From contig DCVK01000039.1 of the NCBI GenBank assembly GCA_002335385.1, positions 1 to 38,075 of the forward strand: a stretch of DNA of 38,075 nt, read 5' to 3'. Under the pieces are notes generated by a model. That model was not told the origin of the DNA. It was given only the letters and a program-made list of their open reading frames with translations, and made no database searches. This document shows positions 30,899 through 38,075 of the stretch, in pieces (position 1 is the stretch's first letter; the number at the start of each line of letters is the position of its first letter). The position numbers and the translations under genes were made by a program. Origin of the DNA: Candidatus Aminicenantes bacterium UBA2190. GTDB taxonomy: Bacteria > Acidobacteriota > Aminicenantia > UBA2199.

Positions 30899-33721
30899 CT
30901 ATTTTGCTTCCGCCCTAGCTCGTCCTGCTTTTTTTGCTTGATAGAGCAGATCATCGGCCCAGGCCAGAATGGCGGCGGAGGCGGCGATGTTCCCGGAGGG
31001 AACTTCCACGGCCCCGCAGGCAGCGGTGACGTTGACGGTCGCGTCACCTTCCCCGGCCTGGCAGACCAGGCCGCTGATGCGGCGCTCGACCGAGTGCAGC
31101 GCTTCGGCATCGGCGCCGGGCAGCACGACCAGGAATTCGTCGCCCCCCAGGCGGCCGAGGGCGTCGCCCTGGCGCAGGCACTCCTGGATGCGGGTGGCCA
31201 TGTTTTTTAGGACCTGATCGCCGGAGGCGTGGCCCAGGGTGTCGTTGACCTGCTTGAAGCGGTTGAGGTCGATCATGATGCATCCCAGCTGGCGGTTGCT
31301 GCCGCGCTCGGGGCGCAGTTGCCGCTCCAGGAAGGCCAGGATGGCGCGGCGGTTGAAGAGGGTAGTGAGCGGATCGTAGGTGGCCAGGTATTCCAGCTCG
31401 GCGGTGCGCTTGCCCACTTCCTTCTCCAGCTCGATGTTGCGCCGCCTCAGCAGACGGGTGCGCCAGCGCCAGGCGCCCACGGCGGCGGCCAGCAGGAACA
31501 GGAAAGCCGTCAGGCGGAACCACAGGGTCATCCAGAACGGCGGTCGCACGCGGATCGGCAGCCTGACAATGTCGCCCCACACGCCCGACTCGTTGACCGG
31601 CTGCAGCAGCAGCGTCAGTTCACCGGCGGGCAGGTTGGTGTAGCGCAATTCCTTCAGGCGCTGCAGCGGCAGCCATTCGTTCTCCATGCCGTCCAGGCGG
31701 GCGCGATAAGCGGTCCGGGAGCGGTTGCGGTAGGAGAGAACCGCGATTTGGAAGATCAGGGTCCTCTCCTTCCAGGCCAGTTCCAGTTTTTTGGGAAATG
31801 CCAGGGAGCTTTCCGGCAGGCGCACGTTCTCGATGACCAAACGCGGCGGTTCGCTGTTCAGGCTGCGGTTGCCCGGGTTGTATTGCGACAGGCCGTTGAC
31901 CGTGCCGATCCAGATCTCGCCCCGGGCGTCGCTGTAGAAGCCGTTGCCGTTGGTCTCCCAATCGGCCAGCCCGTCGTTGGGGGTCAGGGAATGCATTTGG
32001 TAATCGGCGAGGAAGCTGAAGACCCCATGCGCCGTGTTGATCCATATCGTCCCCTTCCAGTCTTCGCCGATGAAATAGACATGGCGGTTATCGAAGCCGG
32101 GGCGGTCGTTGAGCAGGCGCCAGTCCCCATCGGCTTCCAGCACCGCCAGCCCGGCGTCGCTGCCGGCCCAGAGGCGGCCGCGGCTGTCTTCGTAGATGCT
32201 GGAGATCGCGCTGGCCTGGGGAAGGGGGTAGGGAGCCGCCAGCTCGCTCAAGGCCTCGCCGTCGAAGATGAGCAGTCTGTTGCGAACGGCGACCCAGACG
32301 CCGCCGCGCTGCCGGCGCGTGACCCGGGATGCGAACGTGAGCGGTTCGCCGGCCGGGGTCTTGTTCCAAACGCGCCAGACGCCCTTGGCGTCGCGCCGGG
32401 CCAGCCCGCCGCCGCTCCATTCCCCGCAGACCCACAGATTCCCCTGGGGGTCGAAGTTCATGTCCCAGGGAGCGATGCGCGGATAGGCTGGGGCGGCCGG
32501 GAGCTCGCGAATGGCCCTTTCTCCCGGCAGGCGGTAGCGCAGGGACGTATCGGTCTGGAACCAGAGGATGCCGTCGGCGGTGCGCAGGACCTTCCATATC
32601 CATTCGTTGTCCAGGCCGTCCTTGGCCCGGACGGTCTCGATGACCTTGGGCAGCGGGCGCACCTGGTAATGGACGGCACCGTGCATGGTCCCCAGCCAGA
32701 GCGAATCCGGGCTGTCGCCCGGCGTGATGCCGAAGACGCAGGCGCTGGGCAGCCCCTGCTTCTCCGTGTGGTTGATCACGGCCATGCCGCTGAGCCGTGC
32801 CAGTCCGCCGATGTAGGTTCCGATCCAGAGATTTCCCTCGTGGTCCTCCAGCGCGGAATTGATCACGTTGGAAGGCAGGCCGTTGTCGGTTCCCCAATGC
32901 TTCATCACTTCCTGGCCCGGGCGTTTCACGAATATGCCGCTGCCGTTGGTGGAGATGTAGAGGGTGCCGGACGGCTCGACGGTCATCTGGTAGATGGAGC
33001 GGGCGGCGGCGGTACCCGAGGCCGGCCGCCAGCCCGAATCGTTGCGCAGCCAGACGCCGTGGTCGTATGTTCCCAGCCAAAGCCCCTCGGCGGTCACGGC
33101 CAGGGCGCGGAGATTGTCCGGGGCGACGCCGGGCGGCAGCGGAAGGCGTAACGGCTCTTCGTTCCCGAAAAAACGCCACAGGCCGTTGTTGGCGGCGACC
33201 AGGATGCCTTCGCGGTCGGCGAGGATGTCGTAGACCAGGGGGCCTTTGTCGCCCGCACCGGGATGAGCCAGCGAGAATTTGCCCCCGGAGAGGACCACCA
33301 CTCCGTTGTCGGTGCCGAACCATATCCTGCCCCGGGCGTCCTCGGCCAGCGCCTGGCAGCGGACGGAGCCGATGGCCGGATCGTCGAGCTTTTCCAGGTG
33401 ATGGTCCAGCCAGCGGGACACGCCGCCGGCGGTGGCCACCCACAGCGAGCCGTCGCTCGCGGCGAGCAGCTCCTGGACCCGGGAGCTGTGCAGACCGTCC
33501 TGCATGAAAAAGCTCCTGAATTCGCCGCCGTTGAAGCGGGCCAGCCCTCCCCATGTGCCCACCCATAGGTAGCCCTCGCGATCCTGGGCCAGTGACGTGA
33601 TCTGCGACTGGGGAATCCCTTCCTTCAGCCCCAGCACTTCAAAAGGGAGCACCTGGGAGCGCTGGGCGGAGGCGATGGGGGCCAATATCAGCACGACGAG
33701 CAGGAGAAACCGCTTTTTCAT
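30899..33721 (-). CDS. Periplasmic two-component-regulator-type beta-propeller sensor with Y_Y_Y and GGDEF diguanylate cyclase domains
   Basis: 940 residues. Signal sequence 1-19 (MKKRFLLLVVLILAPIASA). About 20-620 holds propeller repeats with the recurring GxLWVGTxxGLxRF pattern (first: REGYLWVGTWGGLARFNGGEF). About 625-725 is a Y_Y_Y Ig-like domain (YRARLDGMENEWLPL, LPAGELTLLLQ). One TM helix follows at about 731-753, then a short coiled coil and a GGDEF domain. The active motif GGDEF (859-863) is intact, and the product-inhibition site RxxD (R850-D853) lies five residues upstream. It should sense a periplasmic ligand and make cyclic di-GMP in the cytoplasm. The start at 33721 is supported by the signal peptide and by a TATAGT box 6 nt upstream (leaderless geometry). 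Divergent from the DUF5916 gene. Confidence 0.93.
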   Translation of the reverse strand: MKKRFLLLVVLILAPIASAQRSQVLPFEVLGLKEGIPQSQITSLAQDREGYLWVGTWGGLARFNGGEFRSFFMQDGLHSSRVQELLAASDGSLWVATAGGVSRWLDHHLEKLDDPAIGSVRCQALAEDARGRIWFGTDNGVVVLSGGKFSLAHPGAGDKGPLVYDILADREGILVAANNGLWRFFGNEEPLRLPLPPGVAPDNLRALAVTAEGLWLGTYDHGVWLRNDSGWRPASGTAAARSIYQMTVEPSGTLYISTNGSGIFVKRPGQEVMKHWGTDNGLPSNVINSALEDHEGNLWIGTYIGGLARLSGMAVINHTEKQGLPSACVFGITPGDSPDSLWLGTMHGAVHYQVRPLPKVIETVRAKDGLDNEWIWKVLRTADGILWFQTDTSLRYRLPGERAIRELPAAPAYPRIAPWDMNFDPQGNLWVCGEWSGGGLARRDAKGVWRVWNKTPAGEPLTFASRVTRRQRGGVWVAVRNRLLIFDGEALSELAAPYPLPQASAISSIYEDSRGRLWAGSDAGLAVLEADGDWRLLNDRPGFDNRHVYFIGEDWKGTIWINTAHGVFSFLADYQMHSLTPNDGLADWETNGNGFYSDARGEIWIGTVNGLSQYNPGNRSLNSEPPRLVIENVRLPESSLAFPKKLELAWKERTLIFQIAVLSYRNRSRTAYRARLDGMENEWLPLQRLKELRYTNLPAGELTLLLQPVNESGVWGDIVRLPIRVRPPFWMTLWFRLTAFLFLLAAAVGAWRWRTRLLRRRNIELEKEVGKRTAELEYLATYDPLTTLFNRRAILAFLERQLRPERGSNRQLGCIMIDLNRFKQVNDTLGHASGDQVLKNMATRIQECLRQGDALGRLGGDEFLVVLPGADAEALHSVERRISGLVCQAGEGDATVNVTAACGAVEVPSGNIAASAAILAWADDLLYQAKKAGRARAEAK

Positions 33722-33727
33722 TTTTGA

Positions 33728-33756
33728 ACTATATGCGTTTCGCCCGCCTTTGTCAA
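33728..33756 (-). promoter_or_regulatory. Promoter of the GGDEF sensor gene, leaderless arrangement
   Basis: Minus strand: consensus TTGACA (33756-33751), 17-bp spacer, TATAGT (33733-33728), then 6 nt to the ATG. The best-formed of the three promoters with this geometry. Confidence 0.75.
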
Positions 33757-33908
33757 AAGTGCCGCGGTTGGACCGAGGGCGTGCGAAAACCATCTGCGAT
33801 CGGAGGCCGTACCAATGATTTATTCGGCAAAAGAAGGTCGATCGGGTTACAATTCCGGGCGGCCGTCTGCGATCACGCCGGCAGCTCCACGCGCAAAGAG
33901 GCTCGACA

Positions 33909-36080
33909 ATGATAAAATGGACGGTATTGCTGATGCTCCCCGTGATCCTGGCCCTGCCCGCGGCGGCGGCCGAGGTCAGGGCCGCGCGCGTCGAGCAGGA
34001 ACCCAGGATCGACGGCCGCCTGGACGATCCCGTCTGGCAGGCCGTTGCCGCCTTCACCGCCTTCCGCATGGCCGATCCCCTGCCCGGAGCGGAGCCGAGC
34101 GAGATGACCGAGCTGCGGATCGTCTATGACGACGCCAACCTGTACATCGGCGTCCGCTGCCTGGACAGCGAGCCGGCGAAGATCGCGGCCCACTCCATGG
34201 CCCACGACCGCAGCGGCGGCAGCAATTCCCACGGGGGCGGTTCCAGCGGCAACAATGATGACGTGCTGCGCGTCCTGCTCGACCCCTTCCAGGACAAGCG
34301 CACGGCCTATTTTTTCTCGGTTAACCCGCGCGGCGCCCGCTCCGAGGGGCTGGCCGCGGCAGGGTCGGCCAGCCTGAACTGGGACGGCATCTGGGACGCC
34401 GCCGCCCGCATCGGCGCTGACGGCTGGAGCGCCGAGCTGCGCATCCCGTTCAAGACCATCTCCTTCAACCCCGGGCTGACCTCCTGGGGGATCAACATCG
34501 AGCGTTTCATCGCCCGCAAGCAGGAGACCGTGCGCCTGGCCGGCACCACCCGCGACAGCAGCTTCTACAACCCCATGGATGCCACCGCCCTTTCCGGCAT
34601 CGCCGGCGTTGCGCAGGGGATGGGGATCACCATCCGCCCCTACGGCCTGGCCAGCGTCCAGGACGACCACGGCAGCGGCGGGGCGCGCTGGGAACTGGAC
34701 GGCGGCTTCGATGTCTACAAGAACTTCACCCCCAACCTGGTGGGCGCCGTCAGCGTCAACATGGACTTCGCCGAAACCGAGGCCGACGAGCGGCGCATCA
34801 ACCTGACCCGCTTCCCGATCTTCTTCCCGGAAAAGCGCATGTTCTTCCTGGAGGGCTCGGAGACGTTCGCTTTCAGCTCCAGCGTCAGCTTCCAGCCGTT
34901 CTTCAGCCGCAAGATCGGCCTGTACCAGGGCCGGCAGGTCCCGATCCTCTTCGGCGGCAAGGCATACGGCAAGGTCGGCCGGACCAACCTGGCCTTTCTC
35001 GACGTGCAGACCGAGAAGTTCGCCGGCATGCCGGGGAGGAATTTTCTCGCCCTGCGCGTGACCCAGGACATATTGAGCGAGAGCAAGATCGGATTGATCT
35101 TCACCAACGGCAGCCCGACGGGAGAACGCAACACCCTGGCCGGCGCCGATTTCCGCTACGCCACCTCGCGCTTCGCCGGCGACAAGAACCTCAACCTCGC
35201 GGCCTGGGCCGCCTACAACTGGAACGAGCGCGAGGAGGGGAGTCACCTGGGCTTCGGTTTCCGGGCCAACTACCCCAACGACCTCTGGGACGTCCAGAGC
35301 ACCTACGCCTACTACGGGGAGGCGCTCGATCCCGGCCTGGGCTTCATGATGCGCCATGGCATCCAGACCGCCTACCTGCGCGTCGGCTTCCAGCCGCGCC
35401 CGCAAAAGGGGCTCCTGAACCGGTTGGTGCGCCAGTTCTTTTTCAATGCCAGCGGCGATTTTTACTGGGATCTGCACGGCAACCTGGAAACCAGCCGCCT
35501 GGAGGCCACACCGCTGAGCTTCCGCACCGAGAGCGGAGCCAGCGCCGGCTTCGAGGTCACCCTGAATCGCGATGTCCTCCCCGATGACTTCGAGGTGGCC
35601 GAGGGGGTGGTGCTGCCTGCCGGCTCCTATAATTTCGCGAGCTTCAGCTGCGACTTCAGCTCGGCCCCGCACCGGGCCTGGGTGCTCGACGCCGGCATCG
35701 ACTTCGGCCAGTTCTACTCGGGGCACTACAAAGACGTGAACATCGGGCTGAACTACAAGTACAAGGGCTATGCCAACCTCGGGCTGGACGTCAACCTGGT
35801 CCGCGGCCGCCTGCCCCAGGGCGACTTCAGCGAGAACGTCTACCAGCTCAAGGTTGATCTCTTTCTCTCGCCCGACCTGGGTTTCATGAACTATATCCAG
35901 TACGACACCGTCTCGCGGCTGCTGGGCTGGAGCTCCCGGCTGCGCTGGCGCCTGTCGCCCGGCAACGAGGTGGCCCTGATCTATAACAAGAGCTGGGAAC
36001 GGCGCTGGGACCCCACGGCCCGTTTCCTCCCGTCGGAAGAGCGGGGAGTGCTCAAGCTTTCACTTTCGATTCGACCTTAA
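33909..36080 (+). CDS. DUF5916-family outer-membrane beta-barrel protein with N-terminal CBM9-like domain
   Basis: 723 residues. Signal peptide 1-21 (ends LPAAAA). A CBM9/DOMON-like sugar-binding sandwich (about 27-210) carries the family opening RIDGRLDDPVWQ and then LRIVYDDANLYIGVRCLDSEP and NDDVLRVLLDPFQDKRTAYFFSVNPRGARSEG. The rest is a DUF5916 barrel: FDVYKNFTPNLVGAVSVNMDFAETEADERRINLTRFPIFFPEKRMFFLEG is diagnostic, and alternating aromatic strands run to SLSIRP at the end. A Gly/Ser/Asn-rich insert (RSGGSNSHGGGSSGNN, about 100-115) sits in the N-terminal domain. Function of the family is not established; carbohydrate binding or transport at the outer membrane is inferred. AGAGG precedes the ATG by about 9 nt. 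Confidence 0.9.
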   Translation: MIKWTVLLMLPVILALPAAAAEVRAARVEQEPRIDGRLDDPVWQAVAAFTAFRMADPLPGAEPSEMTELRIVYDDANLYIGVRCLDSEPAKIAAHSMAHDRSGGSNSHGGGSSGNNDDVLRVLLDPFQDKRTAYFFSVNPRGARSEGLAAAGSASLNWDGIWDAAARIGADGWSAELRIPFKTISFNPGLTSWGINIERFIARKQETVRLAGTTRDSSFYNPMDATALSGIAGVAQGMGITIRPYGLASVQDDHGSGGARWELDGGFDVYKNFTPNLVGAVSVNMDFAETEADERRINLTRFPIFFPEKRMFFLEGSETFAFSSSVSFQPFFSRKIGLYQGRQVPILFGGKAYGKVGRTNLAFLDVQTEKFAGMPGRNFLALRVTQDILSESKIGLIFTNGSPTGERNTLAGADFRYATSRFAGDKNLNLAAWAAYNWNEREEGSHLGFGFRANYPNDLWDVQSTYAYYGEALDPGLGFMMRHGIQTAYLRVGFQPRPQKGLLNRLVRQFFFNASGDFYWDLHGNLETSRLEATPLSFRTESGASAGFEVTLNRDVLPDDFEVAEGVVLPAGSYNFASFSCDFSSAPHRAWVLDAGIDFGQFYSGHYKDVNIGLNYKYKGYANLGLDVNLVRGRLPQGDFSENVYQLKVDLFLSPDLGFMNYIQYDTVSRLLGWSSRLRWRLSPGNEVALIYNKSWERRWDPTARFLPSEERGVLKLSLSIRP

Positions 36081-36088
36081 AAGCACTC

Positions 36089-36245
36089 CGTGACGTGTAA
36101 CACGTAACGCGTGGCGAGTAAGAATGCTGCGTGAGCCAGGAAGAGAGTAAACCAGAAATCCCCATTTTCCTGAAAAATCAGGGAAAATCGTCTTTGTGTA
36201 CTCCTCTTTTCTTTCATGTCACGCGTCACGCGTTACGTGTCACGA
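36089..36245. repeat. Inverted heptamer-array element, CGTAACG/CGTGACG family, with internal hairpin
   Basis: Left arm 36089-36116: CGTGACG, TGTAACA, CGTAACG, CGTGGCG. Right arm about 36215-36245: CATGTCA, CGCGTCA, CGCGTTA, CGTGTCA. The reverse complement of the right arm contains ACACGTAACGCGTGACG, which matches the left arm. Period 7 bp. The spacer (about 100 bp) contains a hairpin ATTTTCCTGA/TCAGGGAAAAT at 36164-36188 with one bulged G. It lies between two convergent genes, so it may act as a terminator. Confidence 0.75.
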
Positions 36246-36257
36246 ATGTTCGATCTT

Positions 36258-36998
36258 CTATTCTACTTGCAACTCGATCTTGATGGGAATTTCGCGTTTC
36301 TGTCCGTCGGGTTCCGAGCGGGCAATGGTCAAGGACAGCGATCTTTTTTGCGACTCCGCGTTGAAGTCCTTCATTCGCTTTGCGATCTTCTTGCCGGCCA
36401 GGTACTTGGCCAGGGCCATGGCCATCCCCAGCACCGGCACCGATTGGCCGGATGGCTGAGGGCGGAAGGAGGCGCCGCTCAGCGGGTCAACGACCGGGGC
36501 CGCCGGCCCGGTCGTCAGCTTGACGAGGTCCTGCATCCGCTTTCTGCGGAAACCGATGAGCCTGCCGGAGTGGAACATCTCCAGGCCGAAGCTGCCGGTC
36601 AGGGCGGCCGCGGGCACCGCCGCCGCCGTCCGCCCCCCGACCGTCACCTGCAGGCGGATGAATTTCTGCTGCGCTGTTTCGTCGGCGAGGATCTCCAGAA
36701 CAAGGAGGACGGACTGGCTGCGGGCGGAGAGCCCCGGCCGGGTGAAGCGCAGGCTGTTGGGCCCGGGAAGGAGCTTGCCCGCCGCCAGGACTTCGTCCCG
36801 TTCGCTCAGCTTGTAGTAGGCTTCGCGGCGGATCGTCACCGCCAGCGCCAGGGTGTCGGCGGCGAGCAGCGAGGGGTCGGCGAGCAGCGTTTCGGCATCG
36901 AGTTCGATGGAGCGGAGCAGCGGCAGGGGAACCGCACGGTCGCCGGGCGGGATGGTCGGCGCCGGCAGCAGCAGGATGGCGAGCAGCAGGCTAGCCAT
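36258..36998 (-). CDS. Exported protein of unknown function coupled to the TonB-like gene
   Basis: 246 residues with a signal peptide (MASLLLAILLLPAPTIPPG). The body is predicted beta-rich up to about residue 130 (AVTIRREAYYKLSERDEVLAAGKLLPGPNSLRF, SVLLVLEILADETAQQKFIRLQVTVGG). It then has a basic stretch RLIGFRRKRMQDLVKL and a charged C-terminus ending REIPIKIELQVE. I recognise no family. Its ATG overlaps the end of the TonB-like gene by 8 bp, so the two are translationally linked. The longer frame to 37085 is a shadow. Confidence 0.75.
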   Translation of the reverse strand: MASLLLAILLLPAPTIPPGDRAVPLPLLRSIELDAETLLADPSLLAADTLALAVTIRREAYYKLSERDEVLAAGKLLPGPNSLRFTRPGLSARSQSVLLVLEILADETAQQKFIRLQVTVGGRTAAAVPAAALTGSFGLEMFHSGRLIGFRRKRMQDLVKLTTGPAAPVVDPLSGASFRPQPSGQSVPVLGMAMALAKYLAGKKIAKRMKDFNAESQKRSLSLTIARSEPDGQKREIPIKIELQVE

Positions 36999-37782
36999 TG
37001 TAATTGAAGACGAGCGTGAAGGTGAAGAGCTCGCCGGCGACGGGGTCGGGCAGCGGCGGCAGCGGCAGGCTGGCTTCGATCGCATGCAGCGCCGCCAGGG
37101 TCAGCGGCTCGGGCAACGTCGAGTCGTCGATGACCAGGGCGCGCCGTCCTCCCTGCCTCTCGATGGTCAGGGTGATCTGCACCCGCCCCGCAAAGGCGAG
37201 TCGCGCCGAAGCGGGAATGATCCAGTTGCGCTCGATGCGGTCGAGCGCCGCTGCGGTCCAGTCGGCCACCATCCGCTCGCGGATGTCGAAAGGCAGCAGG
37301 AAGACGACGCCGGGGCCGCCGGTCGTGCCTGGGGCCGCTCCCGGGCGCAAGGCGTTCAGGCGGTAGCGCAGGGGCCGGGGCGACGGGCCCGGAGCGCTGG
37401 GGATCGCCCAGGGTTCAGGGCTCTTGCCGACCGGGGCCAGGCGGAAGGTGCCGGCTGAGGCCTGGTTTTTCAAGTTGAATTCTCCTGCCCCGGGCAAGGT
37501 GAGGTCGGGGCCCGCCGACGGCGGCCAGGCGCTCGCGCCTCTTGTCATGCCCGAGGCCGCTCTTGTGCCGGCACCGCCACTGACCGCTGTCGGCGAGATG
37601 CTGCCCGGCGGTATTTCGACCGCGGCGGTGTCGGGGAAAAAGGGCAGGGGTGGTTCGGCGATGCGGACAGCGACCACCCGGGCCGGCTCCGGTTGAAACG
37701 TGACCTGGAAGCGTGTGTTCAGGATGATCAACAGCAGCAGGGCATGCCCGGCGAGGGACAGGGAATAGCCAAGTCTTCTCAT
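36991..37782 (-). CDS. TonB-like energy transducer
   Basis: 263 residues. One N-terminal TM helix (about 9-24, SLAGHALLLLIILNT) is followed by a long Pro/Gly/Ala-rich periplasmic linker (about 30-165; PEPARVVAVRIAEPPLPFFP). The C-terminal TonB_C-like domain (about 175-263) includes ALDRIERNWIIPASARLAFAGRVQITLTIERQG and LTLAALHAIEASLPLPPLPDP. It would couple inner-membrane energy to an outer-membrane receptor, but no exbB/exbD or TonB-dependent receptor is in the window. TolA-like function is an alternative. The ATG at 37782 is chosen because the TM begins right after MRRLGYS; 37821 is the longer option. No Shine-Dalgarno is obvious. Confidence 0.8.
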   Translation of the reverse strand: MRRLGYSLSLAGHALLLLIILNTRFQVTFQPEPARVVAVRIAEPPLPFFPDTAAVEIPPGSISPTAVSGGAGTRAASGMTRGASAWPPSAGPDLTLPGAGEFNLKNQASAGTFRLAPVGKSPEPWAIPSAPGPSPRPLRYRLNALRPGAAPGTTGGPGVVFLLPFDIRERMVADWTAAALDRIERNWIIPASARLAFAGRVQITLTIERQGGRRALVIDDSTLPEPLTLAALHAIEASLPLPPLPDPVAGELFTFTLVFNYNG

Positions 37783-38075
37783 AAGGAAGATCGATCCCTG
37801 GGGGCAACAGGCGAAAGGCAAAAGGTGAAAGCATGGAGCAAGCCCTTTTGGGATGCGGCGGCTGCGATTCGCATTGGGGCTTTTCTCCTCACTTTTTCCA
37901 ATTTCCTATTTGTCCGGCATTTTTTATTTTGGATGCATTCTTCCCCGGCTGCATAGACGTTTACATTACGACAATAGTTTCGGGCCGTCAATCCGGGGCT
38001 TAATGATGTCGGTATATGGGGACGGTGAAGAAGTCGCTTCTAAATGGAACGAGCTCTTCGTGTTAGTGTTAGTAA
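37783..38075. other. Right-edge intergenic region (293 bp)
   Basis: AT-rich relative to the rest of the window. It holds a heptamer array (37810-37830) and then no gene I can support. The last 75 bp contain TATATGGGGACGGTGAAG, a GGGGACGG-type string that I associate only loosely with mobile-element ends; it is not annotated as such. Confidence 0.5.
37810..37830. repeat. Heptamer array, GGCGAAA family
   Basis: Three 7-bp units, GGCGAAA, GGCAAAA, GGTGAAA, lying 28-48 bp upstream of the TonB-like start. A degenerate inverted partner may exist at about 37876-37900 (pyrimidine-rich, CTTTTC and CTTTTTCC units), but the match is poor. Confidence 0.5.

Noticed and set aside
31229..33151. A 640-codon plus-strand frame opposite the GGDEF sensor
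   Set aside because: It is the codon shadow of the propeller domain; composition is nonsensical and no start signals are present.
33722..33908. Riboswitch or small RNA in the 187-bp gap between the GGDEF and DUF5916 genes
   Set aside because: I see a promoter and a short repeated 9-mer but no conserved aptamer-like core.
37990..38040. GGGGACGG-type string as the end of a transposable element
   Set aside because: Only a loose memory match; there is no terminal repeat, transposase or second copy in the window.
38003..38075. Open frame from ATG 38003 to the right edge
   Set aside because: Only 24 codons are visible, with no Shine-Dalgarno and no recognisable motif; could be chance.

Overview
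The window is GC-rich DNA from a diderm heterotrophic bacterium. It encodes an Omp85 barrel, TolC/RND efflux, TonB, lipobox lipoproteins, a DUF5916 outer-membrane protein, HAAS/PadR pairs, an Na+-symporter and secreted chitin-type hydrolases. My best guess is an Acidobacteriota/Aminicenantota-like lineage, but this rests on gene content only. There is no rRNA, tRNA, CRISPR array or intact insertion sequence.

Layout, left to right. (1) 1-2103, minus strand: a tightly overlapping operon of a cysteine hydrolase, a thioredoxin-reductase-like FAD enzyme without the redox CxxC, and a radical SAM protein with an RlmN-like core (cut by the window edge). (2) 2338-3939: a lipoprotein amidase. It is convergent with a secreted Kre9-like/CARDB-like protein (3994-5424, minus) that has a clear intrinsic terminator. 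(3) 5567-12499: a Cys-rich DUF3795 protein, then a 2138-residue single polypeptide. That polypeptide joins a TamB-type inner-membrane-anchored bridge to POTRA domains and an Omp85 (TamA/BamA-type) barrel. A 70-bp imperfect direct repeat, carrying the last codons of the DUF3795 gene, flanks it on both sides. (4) 12808-18730: an amino-sugar/chitin-oligosaccharide locus, with a Na+/solute symporter and a coupled small membrane protein divergent from GH9 and GH20 enzymes. (5) 18776-21563, minus: a membrane methyltransferase-like/PlsC acyltransferase/zinc-ribbon fusion followed by a radical SAM-SPASM enzyme. (6) 21661-28488: a TolC-MFP-RND efflux operon with a possible TetR remnant in front and a degenerate crotonase behind. 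(7) 28508-30645, minus: a stand-alone SagB-type oxidoreductase, then a PadR regulator and HAAS membrane protein with a near-consensus promoter/operator. (8) 30899-36080: a periplasmic beta-propeller/GGDEF sensor divergent from a DUF5916 outer-membrane protein. (9) 36258-37782, minus: a TonB-like protein and a coupled exported protein of unknown function.

The strongest candidates for something new are: (a) the TamB-TamA fusion, which would physically connect inner and outer membranes in one chain; (b) intergenic elements made of 7-bp-periodic degenerate repeats, several arranged as inverted arms around unrelated 65-120-bp spacers; (c) the lipid-enzyme fusion plus SPASM operon; (d) three genes whose predicted -10 box lies exactly 6 nt before the ATG, with no ribosome binding site, suggesting leaderless mRNAs. 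All functions are inferred by reading sequence motifs; no database search was run.
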